Part shown: one piece after another, positions 1-7,001 of the stretch
Position numbering within the stretch: the first letter of the stretch is position 1
Layout of the letters: the number at the start of each line of letters is the position of its first letter
NCBI GenBank assembly: GCA_030592465.1
Contig: JAUVJB010000092.1
Location: 1 to 10,895 of the forward strand
DNA length: 10,895 nucleotides
Origin: Bacteroidota bacterium
Lineage (GTDB): Bacteria > Bacteroidota > Bacteroidia > Bacteroidales > B39-G9
Direction of reading: 5' to 3'
Program-made: the position numbers and the translations under genes
The notes under the pieces: model-generated
What the model saw: the letters and a program-made list of their open reading frames with translations, nothing else
Databases searched by the model: none
What the model was told of the DNA's origin: nothing

Positions 1-1
1 A

Positions 2-1075
2 ACCATAGCAGAACGATACAATTTTGATGCTTGGGGAAACCGCCGTAACCCAACAACATGGTCATACACAAATGTACCAACATCATATTTGTTAGACCGT
101 GGTTTTACATTTCATGAACACATGGATGAGTTTGGTTTAATAAACATGAACGGCAGACTTTACGACCCTGAAATAGGTCGCATGCTTTCACCCGACAACT
201 ATGTGCAAATGCCTGATTTTACTCAGAATTTTAATCGGTATAGTTATTGTTTGAATAATCCGCTTAAGTATACTGATCCGAGTGGTAATTCTATTTGGAA
301 TCCCTTTTCTTGGTTAACTGAAGCATCCATTTGGTTAAGTGAACGTTCAAGCGGGAACAATGATTATAAATTTGATATGAACTATGTTAGAACCGGAGAA
401 TTACCAAACCTCTGGAGCAATAATCCGAATGTGGTACTTGGACCAAACGGTTTTCCCATAGGCCCTACAGGAGAATATAATGCATTTGGGGAAATGCCGG
501 GACAAGAGAACCTTTTTGGTAGTGATGGATTTACTTCTGCTGCTTTAGACAATGGTTATATAGAAGTTCCTATTTATGGCTGGACTGATATAGATTGCCT
601 TGGCTATCACGTAACAAAATATGAATTTCTAAGGAATCGAGTTATTTATGTTGGGCAAGATGGTGGGGGTGATTATGTTAATCAATACGGTAATCCATCA
701 GCAACGCTTGATCAATTTGCAAATAATTACAAAGGGAAAACTGAAAATCAAATTGTTTTTGGTCAATCATCATTTTTAGGATATAAATTTCCAAATGATA
801 TAAATAAAAAATACCGATTTGTCTCAATAGGAAATGGTCGAGAAGTTGATATGATTCATTTTATGGTAGTGGGACGAAGAGGTTATTTGCATGGTTATGC
901 AAATGAAATTAAACAGGCTCTTTCTTTTAGTAGTAGTGCTTTTTACCCACAAGATTTATACTCAAATAAGTTAGGTATTAACTTTTTTGATAGGTATGGG
1001 TCTTCAATACAACAAAATCCTACTAAAATTTCAGAATATATAAATTGGTATTTATCAAACCCTGCTAACTGGTAA
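2..1075 (+). CDS. RHS/YD-repeat protein, C-terminal part with variable tip (5' end outside window)
   Basis: The frame is open from the left edge, so this is only the last 357 codons of a larger gene. A TTG at 89 is internal: the codons before it already read as RHS sequence (YNFDAWGNRRNPTTW). The RHS-associated core spans about nt 98-290, with DRGFT.HEH.DEFGLINMNGRLYDP, then GRMLSPDNYVQ, then NRYSY.LNNPLKYTDPSGN, where such cores usually end. RHS proteins form a shell that encloses a C-terminal toxin or effector. The remaining 261 residues (nt 290-1072) are the variable tip. I do not recognise its fold. Its most motif-like stretches are GREVDMIHFMVVGRRG (nt about 838-885) and YPQDLYSNKLGINFFDRYG (about 944-1000), with a possibly functional His in the first. 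It ends NPANW before TAA. A toxin role is inferred from position only; an inert or degraded tip is possible. The next gene starts 13 nt downstream and may be the immunity gene. Confidence 0.88.
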   Translation, partial: TIAERYNFDAWGNRRNPTTWSYTNVPTSYLLDRGFTFHEHMDEFGLINMNGRLYDPEIGRMLSPDNYVQMPDFTQNFNRYSYCLNNPLKYTDPSGNSIWNPFSWLTEASIWLSERSSGNNDYKFDMNYVRTGELPNLWSNNPNVVLGPNGFPIGPTGEYNAFGEMPGQENLFGSDGFTSAALDNGYIEVPIYGWTDIDCLGYHVTKYEFLRNRVIYVGQDGGGDYVNQYGNPSATLDQFANNYKGKTENQIVFGQSSFLGYKFPNDINKKYRFVSIGNGREVDMIHFMVVGRRGYLHGYANEIKQALSFSSSAFYPQDLYSNKLGINFFDRYGSSIQQNPTKISEYINWYLSNPANW

Positions 1076-1088
1076 AAACACAAACAAC

Positions 1089-1397
1089 ATGAGAAAAACA
1101 ATCAAACTTATTTTATTAATTATTGGAGTTGTTGTAGTTGCAATAGTTTTAGCCCTCAATTACCATCGTCATTTTAGCAAAGATGCAATTAAAGGAAAAG
1201 AAAATATAACTTTTTCTAAAAACATAAGGGTTGGTATGACTGAAGATGATATATTGAATATTATGGGGAAACCTGATACTATAATAAAAAATGATTATCC
1301 TATTTATTGTTATGGTGTTAATGATGAGAGTTATGGGTATGGTCAAATTTTGTTTGATTCCACAATGAGAGTTAAAGAGATTTATTTTCCAAAATAG
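1089..1397 (+). CDS. Small membrane-anchored BamE/SmpA-like protein, candidate immunity protein of the RHS tip
   Basis: This encodes 102 residues. The N-terminus (MRKTIK, then a hydrophobic run at about 6-23) is a single membrane anchor predicted to leave the rest outside the cytoplasm; no lipobox Cys is present. Residues 46-63 (IRVGMTEDDILNIMGKPD) match the recurrent 'G-M-[ST]-x-x-[ED]-[VI]-x-x-x-[LM]-G-x-P' pattern of BamE/SmpA-type small domains. The C-terminal half (YGYGQILFDSTMRVKEIYF) fits the beta-strand pattern of the same fold. It starts 13 nt after the RHS stop codon on the same strand, in an A-rich context without a clear Shine-Dalgarno, and is probably co-transcribed. A small gene directly behind an RHS tip is the usual place for a cognate immunity gene, so that role is inferred from location. 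The fold is shared by many unrelated small lipoproteins, so it could instead be a general envelope protein. Confidence 0.75.
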   Translation: MRKTIKLILLIIGVVVVAIVLALNYHRHFSKDAIKGKENITFSKNIRVGMTEDDILNIMGKPDTIIKNDYPIYCYGVNDESYGYGQILFDSTMRVKEIYFPK

Positions 1398-1431
1398 AGA
1401 AATAATAAAAAAAAGCATGGTTGATCGGGCC

Positions 1432-1482
1432 CCCGCTACCGCACGATTGCATCGTGTGGTTTAAAGTCAAGCATCTCGCTTG
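1432..1482. repeat. REP-like GC-rich hairpin with adjoining small hairpin
   Basis: CCGCACGAT (1439-1447) pairs with ATCGTGTGG (1451-1459) across a TGC loop, with one G-T wobble. CCCGCTACCGCACG at 1432-1445 recurs inverted at 1688-1701, so this is a repeat family and not a chance palindrome. Directly after it, CAAGC (1468-1472) and GCTTG (1478-1482) form a small second hairpin followed by TGCCTTTTTT. That could end the + strand transcript, although a 5-bp stem is weak. Confidence 0.7.
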
Positions 1483-1570
1483 TGCCTTTTTTCCCATATA
1501 AGTTTTTTTTTACCAAAAATTTTACCAACAAAAAGAAAAAAATATTACATTTGAAATTAAATATTACCAG

Positions 1571-1606
1571 CAGACCTTAAGGTTTTAAAAACCTTTTAAG
1601 GTCTGG
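1571..1606. repeat. Inverted repeat of the CAGACCTTAA...TTAAGGTCTG type
   Basis: CAGACCTTAA (1571-1580) pairs with TTAAGGTCTG (1596-1605). The pairing continues through GGTTTT (1581-1586) and AAAACC (1588-1593) if the two extra Ts in the right arm bulge out. The near-symmetric A/T centre makes it a strand-independent hairpin. From memory, similar AGACCT...AGGTCT palindromes are common between genes in Bacteroidota, but I could not search for this one. Confidence 0.7.
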
Positions 1607-1643
1607 AAAAAAGATAAAAAAATAAGATATTGTAATTGATGAG

Positions 1644-1701
1644 CCCAGCTACCACACGGTGTGCCCTGAATGCAATGAATGGCACACCGTGCGGTAGCGG
1701 G
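1644..1701. repeat. 21-bp REP-like inverted repeat
   Basis: The left arm at 1644-1665 (CCC-A-GCTACCACACGGTGTGCC in parts) pairs with the right arm at 1681-1701 (GGCACACCGTGC then GGTAGCGGG). There is one bulged A and one A-C mismatch across a 15-nt loop (1666-1680). The outer part is the same CCCGCTACC(G/A)CACG motif as in the hairpin at 1432. It lies about 60 nt past the DUF4249 stop codon on the - strand and could act as that operon's 3' stem-loop, but no U-tract follows it. Confidence 0.8.
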
Positions 1702-1763
1702 AAGTAAGCTACATTGAGTTAATCGCTATTGTTCGGGGTTTTAGAGTTTTAGTGCAACCCTGT

Positions 1764-2651
1764 TTATTTATCTGGTAGTTCCTTTACAACTACAGAAGCT
1801 CTTGTTAACGAATATGTTGTAAAAAATCCAAGAGCACCGTTATTAATATTACTTTTAACATTTGCCGGAGGTCCGCTAAAAATTGGATTTGAACCTTGTA
1901 ACTCTTGTTGTAGTTCAAGCAGATAATTATAATAATCTTCATTTATTCCGTCAATTTCAAGAGTTATTATATCTCCCAATCGAATTATTTCATCAGCTTT
2001 ATTCTGGTCTAAAAACTGACTTGCTATTCCATTTGTATAGTTCCCGTTAAACAAAACATCATCTGTAACAAAATATTCAGATACAGAATCGGAAACCAAC
2101 ACACCATTTTTATAAACCTTCATTAAATAAAAATCTTTTGTAGGCGGATCCCATGCATAAGAATGAATCACCAACATATTCCATCGTTCATTATAAGTTA
2201 AATTAATAGAATCGATTTCTGAATTTGGTCGCACAACTGACGATTGTGCATAATATTCTTCATAATTCCCATCTTTATCAATATCAACATTTGTGATGGT
2301 TAATGTATATGTTTTATTCTTATCGCAATAAAAATTATTGTCTGTTTCATAAACCCCTGAGGCGTTGTCGTTTTCAATTAACATAATGCTTGTATCGCCA
2401 TCACTAATAATTACTTTGGCACCTGAAACACGTGGAGCAGGTTGATTATGAAAATAATCGCTCGTGGTTGTCAATTTAATTTTCTGAATAGCTGTATCTG
2501 TTGAAAAAGAACCATCTACAACTAATCTTGTAAAAGTCTCATCTAATTTAATATTAATTTTTTCTTGGCAAGCACACAAAATAATAATTGCAAATATCAG
2601 TATCATACTAATATTCTTTTCACTTATAAATGTATATTTCTTGTCTTTCAT
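1764..2651 (-). CDS. DUF4249-type outer-membrane-associated lipoprotein
   Basis: This encodes 295 residues. The N-terminus has basic residues, a hydrophobic stretch (about 14-27) and a lipobox LCAC with Cys28 as the predicted lipidated residue, so the mature protein is an exported lipoprotein. After it comes the pattern I associate with the DUF4249 family: a short KLDE segment, then LVVDGSFSTD, a beta-rich domain with PAPRVSGAKVIISDGD (about 71-86), and a GVYETDNNFYCDKNKTYTLTI strand pair. DUF4249 proteins are typically encoded beside TonB-dependent receptors and are thought to be surface partners of the receptor; the ligand is unknown. Here the receptor gene lies 9 nt upstream on the same strand, so the two are surely one transcript. 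The length is shorter than many relatives (often 300-400 residues), but no break is visible. The first ATG is preferred because it keeps the basic n-region; Met16 would remove it. Confidence 0.87.
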   Translation of the reverse strand: MKDKKYTFISEKNISMILIFAIIILCACQEKINIKLDETFTRLVVDGSFSTDTAIQKIKLTTTSDYFHNQPAPRVSGAKVIISDGDTSIMLIENDNASGVYETDNNFYCDKNKTYTLTITNVDIDKDGNYEEYYAQSSVVRPNSEIDSINLTYNERWNMLVIHSYAWDPPTKDFYLMKVYKNGVLVSDSVSEYFVTDDVLFNGNYTNGIASQFLDQNKADEIIRLGDIITLEIDGINEDYYNYLLELQQELQGSNPIFSGPPANVKSNINNGALGFFTTYSLTRASVVVKELPDK

Positions 2652-2660
2652 AATAATAAT

Positions 2661-5015
2661 TTAGAAATGAAAATTATAAGTTATTGATGGTATTATTGAA
2701 AATAAATATGTCATTTCGGCATAAGTATTATCCGGATTATTTTCATCAGTAACAAAGTTTATTGTCCAAGCATTTTTTCGTTCATAAACGTTAAATATTG
2801 AAAAATTCCACTCACCGTGCCATTTCTTATTCGGTTTTCTTTTCGGCAGAAGCGTAAAAGCAATATCTAATCGATGATAATCAGGCATTCGGTAGGCATT
2901 TCTGTCAGAATAAACCGGAACAACTGCACCATTATACTCAAATCTGCCTGTTGGGAATGTAACCGGACTGCCTGTAGAATATATCCAATTAACTGAAAAT
3001 GTTACTCTTTTACTAATTTGATAATTCATTACAATTGAAATATCATTAGGTTTATCATAAGTTGCAGGATAAATTTTTCCGGTATTAATTTCAGGTATTT
3101 TACGTTGAGCTTTTGAATGAGTATAACTTATCCAACCGTTAAGCTTCTTAAGTTTTAATTTTACTAAAAACTCTGCTCCATAAGAATACGATTCGCCAAA
3201 TCGAAGTTCGCCTTCTAATTCTTTATTTAATAATAGTTGAGCATGGTCTTTAAAATCAATTGTGTTACTCATTTTTTTATAATAAATTTCAACCGATGTT
3301 TCAATTGTGTTCTGTTTAAGATTTTTAAAAACCCCAATAGCTACCTGGTCGGCAATTTGAGGTTTTACATTTGGCGATGCAGAAAACCATAAATCAAAAG
3401 GTGAGCCTGCAGTTGAATTCTGTGCCATTTGGATGTATTGCCTCGTTCTCGAATAACTTGCTTTAATTGAAGATGTTTCGTTTAATATATAATTTAAGCT
3501 TAATCGTGGCTCAAATCCGGAATATGTTTTAAAAATATCACCCGATTGATAATGTGTAGAGTCAATACGATTATGATTTTCATCAAAATTATATAAAGTT
3601 CCTTCACCAATATTTTGAAATAATGAATATCGCAAACCGTATTTTAAAGTTAAAACAGATACAATTTTTTGTTCATTAGAGATATATACTGCATGTTCAA
3701 GAGAATGGTTTTTAGGTATAATAAATTCAGAGAAAAAACTATTTTCATTGGTAGGTGTAATGTTTCCCGGGTTAAAAGTGTGATACATTGAAATAAACCC
3801 GAATTTTAAAGTATTGTTTGGTGTTGCAAAATAGTTTAAGTCAGATTTAAGACATATATCCGAAAGACTTGATTTCCATAGAAACGATAAAGCATCACTT
3901 TGATCTACACCAAATTGATAATCGTATTCACTGTTTATTACAGTAAAATTTGAGAAAAGTTTTTTTGAAAAAAGATGGTTCCATCTTAAAGAAATTGTTC
4001 TATTTCCCCAGCTTATTTTAGAAAATTTATTAATGAAAGCATCTCTACCGAAATATGATGATAGATACAATCTGTTTTTATCATTAAATTTGTGATTAAT
4101 TTTTAAATTCACATCGTAGAAATACAATTTTAATTTTCTAATATCTTTGTCGCGAGCGAGAGGTAAAAAAATATCTGCATAGCTTCTGCGACCTGAAATA
4201 ATAAACGATGTTTTGTTTTTTATTATCGGCACTTCCAAAGTAAAACGACTCGATATTGAACCTATTCCTCCTGTTCCCGAAATCTTTTTTAAATTCCCTT
4301 CTTTCATCCTAACATCTAATAAAGAAGACAGCCTTCCACCGTTGCTTGCAGGAATATCGCCTTTATATAACTTAACATTTTTTATTGCATCGTTATTAAA
4401 AACCGAAAAAAAACCAAGCAGATGAGAAGCATTATATACTGTGGCTTCATCCAATAAGATTAAATTTTGGTCATTACTTCCACCTCTGACACTAAAACTT
4501 GTACTTCCTTCGCTGGTTGATTGCACTCCGGGTAATAATTGAATTGCTTTTAGTACATCAACTTCTCCCATTAGAGCAGGGATCTTTTTTATTGCCTGCA
4601 TCTTCATTTTTACAGTGCTCATCTCAACTTTTGTAATGTTACTATTTTTCTTGTCGCCTGTTACAAGAATTTCATCAAGAGCTTTATCGGTAGTTTGCAG
4701 TTCAATATTAAGCCTCAGGTCTTTGTTTAAAACAATTTTCTTCTTAACCGACTGAAATCCAATGTATGAAAAAACCATTGTATATTTTCCGGGCAGTAAG
4801 CTTAACGAATAAAAACCATATAAATTTGTTGTAGCTCCTTGCATTAATTCCTCAACATATATTGTTGCTCCAATTAATGCTTCGCCATTATTAATATCGG
4901 TAATATATCCACTTATTGTTCGTTTGTCAGACGATGTAGAGTTTATATTATTTGCTTGTAAGTTTATTGTAATAAAATAAAGCAAAAGGAAAGATATGAA
5001 AAAACGATGTCTCAT
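2661..5015 (-). CDS. TonB-dependent outer-membrane receptor with carboxypeptidase-regulatory-like N-terminal domain
   Basis: This encodes 784 residues. A signal peptide (about 1-21, ending NLQA) is followed by a carboxypeptidase-regulatory-like Ig-type domain (about 32-107: TISGYITD..NGEALIGATIYVEE, GFYSLSLLPGKY, FSYIGFQS). Next is the plug (about 126-240), with VLKAIQLLPGVQS, FSVRGGSNDQNLILLDEA and GGRLSSLLDVRMKEGN. The rest is the 22-strand barrel, rich in aromatic strands, ending in the C-terminal aromatic signal TYNFHF that is typical of BAM substrates. The protein should import or bind a ligand at the outer membrane using TonB energy. There is no SusD gene; a DUF4249 lipoprotein follows 9 nt later, so this is the smaller receptor/DUF4249 arrangement and not a polysaccharide-utilisation locus. 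The substrate cannot be read from the sequence. A TAnnTTTG promoter box lies just upstream, so the pair is likely transcribed separately from lepA. Confidence 0.95.
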   Translation of the reverse strand: MRHRFFISFLLLYFITINLQANNINSTSSDKRTISGYITDINNGEALIGATIYVEELMQGATTNLYGFYSLSLLPGKYTMVFSYIGFQSVKKKIVLNKDLRLNIELQTTDKALDEILVTGDKKNSNITKVEMSTVKMKMQAIKKIPALMGEVDVLKAIQLLPGVQSTSEGSTSFSVRGGSNDQNLILLDEATVYNASHLLGFFSVFNNDAIKNVKLYKGDIPASNGGRLSSLLDVRMKEGNLKKISGTGGIGSISSRFTLEVPIIKNKTSFIISGRRSYADIFLPLARDKDIRKLKLYFYDVNLKINHKFNDKNRLYLSSYFGRDAFINKFSKISWGNRTISLRWNHLFSKKLFSNFTVINSEYDYQFGVDQSDALSFLWKSSLSDICLKSDLNYFATPNNTLKFGFISMYHTFNPGNITPTNENSFFSEFIIPKNHSLEHAVYISNEQKIVSVLTLKYGLRYSLFQNIGEGTLYNFDENHNRIDSTHYQSGDIFKTYSGFEPRLSLNYILNETSSIKASYSRTRQYIQMAQNSTAGSPFDLWFSASPNVKPQIADQVAIGVFKNLKQNTIETSVEIYYKKMSNTIDFKDHAQLLLNKELEGELRFGESYSYGAEFLVKLKLKKLNGWISYTHSKAQRKIPEINTGKIYPATYDKPNDISIVMNYQISKRVTFSVNWIYSTGSPVTFPTGRFEYNGAVVPVYSDRNAYRMPDYHRLDIAFTLLPKRKPNKKWHGEWNFSIFNVYERKNAWTINFVTDENNPDNTYAEMTYLFSIIPSITYNFHF

Positions 5016-5023
5016 TTAAAATG

Positions 5024-5031
5024 CAAAACTA
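5024..5031 (-). promoter_or_regulatory. Bacteroidetes -7 promoter box upstream of the TonB receptor gene
   Basis: On the - strand this reads TAGTTTTG, an exact match to TAnnTTTG recognised by the Bacteroidetes primary sigma factor. No good TTTG -33 element is present at the usual distance, and that region overlaps the lepA stop codon. The box lies 8 nt before the receptor ATG, which implies a very short 5' leader. Confidence 0.5.
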
Positions 5032-5046
5032 ATTGAATATTGTTTG

Positions 5047-6840
5047 TTAATCTAACTTTAAAACCGCCAAGAATGCTTTTTGTGGTACTTCAACGTTACC
5101 AATTTGACGCATTCGTTTTTTACCTTTTTTTTGTTTCTCAAGAAGTTTTCTTTTTCGTGTAATATCACCACCATAACATTTGGCAGTTACGTCTTTTCGT
5201 ACTGCTTTAACTGTTTCTCGTGCAATAATTTTTGCACCTATTGCAGCTTGAATAGCTACATCAAACTGATGGCGAGGTATTAACTCTTTAAGTTTAACAC
5301 ACATTTTTCTGCCAAAGTTGTAAGCATTATCTCTATGAATTAATGTTGACAAAGCATCGACAGGTTCGCCATTTAAAAGAATATCTAAACGAACTAATTT
5401 AGCAGGTTTATATCCGGTTTGATAATAATCAAATGAGGCATATCCTTTTGAAATACTTTTTAGTTTATCGTAAAAATCAAAAACTATTTCGCCTAAAGGC
5501 ATTTCAAATGTTATCTCAACTCTGTTGCCTGCAAGGTAGATTTGATTTTTTAATATTCCTCTTTTATCTATACAAAGGGTCATTATTTGACCTACATAAT
5601 CAGTCTTTGAAATAATCTGAGCATTAATATATGGTTCTTCAATATGTTCAAGATAATTCGGGTCGGGTAAGCCCGAAGGATTGTGAACTTCAATAACTCC
5701 TTTTTTTGTTGTAAAAGCTTTGTAAGATACATTAGGCACGGTTGAAATTACGTTCATGTTAAACTCGCGGTCTAAACGTTCTTGGATAATTTCCATGTGT
5801 AATAAACCGAGAAATCCACATCTGAAACCAAAGCCGAGAGCTGCTGATGATTCGGGTTCAAAAGTTAATGAGGCATCATTTAGTTGTAGTTTTTCCATCG
5901 ATGCTCTAAGTTCTTCATAATCGTCAGCGTCAATAGGATAGACACCTGCATAAACCATGGGCTTAACATCTTCAAAACCCTCAACGGCTTTATCACAGGG
6001 ATTTTCAACATGAGTAATAGTATCACCTACTTTTACTTCGCGTGATGTTTTAATACCTGAAATAATATATCCTACATCGCCTGCTTTTAATATGTCGGTT
6101 GGCGATAACGACAATTTTAATATTCCAATTTCATCAGCATGATATTCTTTTTTAGTGTTTACAAATTTCACAAAATCATTTGTATGTAATTCACCATTAA
6201 TAATTTTAACGTAAGCAATAATACCACGAAAAGGGTTAAAAATTGAATCAAAAATTAAAGCTTGTAAAGGAGCATTAATCGTTCCTGTTGGTGGAGAAAT
6301 TTTATTAACAATATCAGATAATATTTTTTCGACGCCCATTCCCGTTTTGCCGCTTGCTTCAATAATGTCGTCTCTATTGCAGCCCAAGAGGTCAACAATT
6401 TGATCTTTCACTTCATCAGGCATTGCATTTGCCAAATCCATTTTATTTATAACAGGTATTACCTCTAAATTATTTTCAACAGCAAGATATAAATTTGAAA
6501 TTGTTTGTGCTTGAATTCCCTGAGTAGCATCAACAATTAATAAAGCACCCTCACATGCGGCTATTGATCGGGAAACTTCATAAGAAAAATCAACATGCCC
6601 GGGCGTGTCAATTAAATTTAACTTATATGGTTTTGTATTGAATTCATATTCCATTTGTATGGCATGACTTTTAATAGTAATGCCTCTTTCTCTTTCTAAC
6701 TCCATATCGTCAAGCACTTGTGCCTGCAAGTCTTTTGCCGATATTGTATGTGTATATTCTAATAAGCGGTCGGCTAAAGTGCTTTTTCCATGGTCGATAT
6801 GTGCTATTATACAAAAATTTCTGATATTTTCCATCTTCAT
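5047..6840 (-). CDS. lepA: Elongation factor 4 (LepA), ribosomal translational GTPase
   Basis: This encodes 597 residues, the normal length for the family. The GTPase motifs are intact: G1 AHIDHGKST (13-21), G2 RGITI (52-56), G3 DTPGH (78-82), G4 NKMD (132-135) and G5 ASGKTG (162-167; many homologues have SAK). EF-G-like domains follow, including CGFLGLLHMEI. The LepA-specific C-terminal domain has YGGDITRKRKLLEKQKKGKKRM and ends GNVEVPQKAFLAVLKLD. LepA is a cytoplasmic/membrane-associated GTPase acting on ribosomes during initiation or elongation and has been reported to remodel stalled or mistranslocated ribosomes. Two starts are possible: ATG at 6840 (MKMENIRNF) or in-frame ATG at 6834 (MENIRNF). 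The shorter one matches the usual beginning (M-x-x-IRNF.IIAHIDHG) better. A TAnnTTTG promoter lies just upstream. The receptor gene follows after 31 nt. Confidence 0.98.
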   Translation of the reverse strand: MKMENIRNFCIIAHIDHGKSTLADRLLEYTHTISAKDLQAQVLDDMELERERGITIKSHAIQMEYEFNTKPYKLNLIDTPGHVDFSYEVSRSIAACEGALLIVDATQGIQAQTISNLYLAVENNLEVIPVINKMDLANAMPDEVKDQIVDLLGCNRDDIIEASGKTGMGVEKILSDIVNKISPPTGTINAPLQALIFDSIFNPFRGIIAYVKIINGELHTNDFVKFVNTKKEYHADEIGILKLSLSPTDILKAGDVGYIISGIKTSREVKVGDTITHVENPCDKAVEGFEDVKPMVYAGVYPIDADDYEELRASMEKLQLNDASLTFEPESSAALGFGFRCGFLGLLHMEIIQERLDREFNMNVISTVPNVSYKAFTTKKGVIEVHNPSGLPDPNYLEHIEEPYINAQIISKTDYVGQIMTLCIDKRGILKNQIYLAGNRVEITFEMPLGEIVFDFYDKLKSISKGYASFDYYQTGYKPAKLVRLDILLNGEPVDALSTLIHRDNAYNFGRKMCVKLKELIPRHQFDVAIQAAIGAKIIARETVKAVRKDVTAKCYGGDITRKRKLLEKQKKGKKRMRQIGNVEVPQKAFLAVLKLD

Positions 6841-6853
6841 CTTTTTAATCTTG

Positions 6854-6861
6854 CAAAGATA
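6854..6861 (-). promoter_or_regulatory. Bacteroidetes -7 promoter box upstream of lepA
   Basis: The - strand reads TATCTTTG, followed by CAAG, an exact TAnnTTTG match. The -33 region at the expected 19-21 nt distance is A/T-rich without a clear TTTG. The box is 13 nt before the first lepA ATG and 19 nt before the second. Transcription starting a few nt downstream would leave a leader of about 10-16 nt, which suits the second ATG slightly better. Confidence 0.55.
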
Positions 6862-6950
6862 AGTATTATTATGAGATTATTTAGTGTTTATCATATAGAT
6901 TGAAAGGCTGTTGTTGATATATTTTATTTGACAGGCAAACTTAAAAATAT

Positions 6951-6978
6951 AAAAAAAGCCCCTAAATTATTAGGAGCT
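6951..6978 (-). terminator. Rho-independent terminator of the L31 gene
   Basis: Reading the - strand, AGCTCCTAA (6978-6970) pairs with TTAGGGGCT (6965-6957) as a 9-bp stem with one G-U wobble and a 4-nt loop. It is followed immediately by a run of Ts (6957-6951). It sits 24 nt after the L31 stop codon and separates L31 from lepA transcription. Confidence 0.88.
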
Positions 6979-7001
6979 TTAAATTTATTTTATAAAACAT
7001 T

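Larger units (their letters stand above)
1398..1763. other. 366-bp gene-free gap rich in inverted repeats
   Basis: This gap lies between the convergent ends of the RHS/immunity pair (+) and the DUF4249 gene (-). I see no coding sequence. It holds three hairpin-forming repeats, listed separately, and A/T-rich spacer. The 14-mer CCCGCTACCGCACG occurs at 1432-1445 and again inverted at 1688-1701, bracketing a 270-bp block. The hairpins probably also end transcription from both sides, but none has a textbook terminator shape. Confidence 0.7.

Noticed and set aside
89..91. TTG as the start codon of the RHS-like protein
   Set aside because: The frame is open to the left edge and the codons before TTG already encode RHS sequence, so the gene begins outside the window.
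1149..1418. Open frame on the - strand opposite the 102-residue gene
   Set aside because: It is the antisense of a convincing anchored protein; its translation is an Ile/Phe-rich string typical of reversed A/T-rich DNA, without any motif.
1432..1701. CRISPR array or attachment site
   Set aside because: The repeats are inverted hairpins of different kinds, not direct repeats at regular spacing, and no integrase or cas gene is present.
4213..4425. Open frame on the + strand inside the TonB receptor gene
   Set aside because: It overlaps the plug/early-barrel coding region of the receptor, has no recognisable domain, and its neighbours give no support for an antisense gene.
5080..6862. Short + strand open frames across lepA
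   Set aside because: All are antisense to a highly conserved gene and give low-complexity Phe/Ser/Cys-rich translations.
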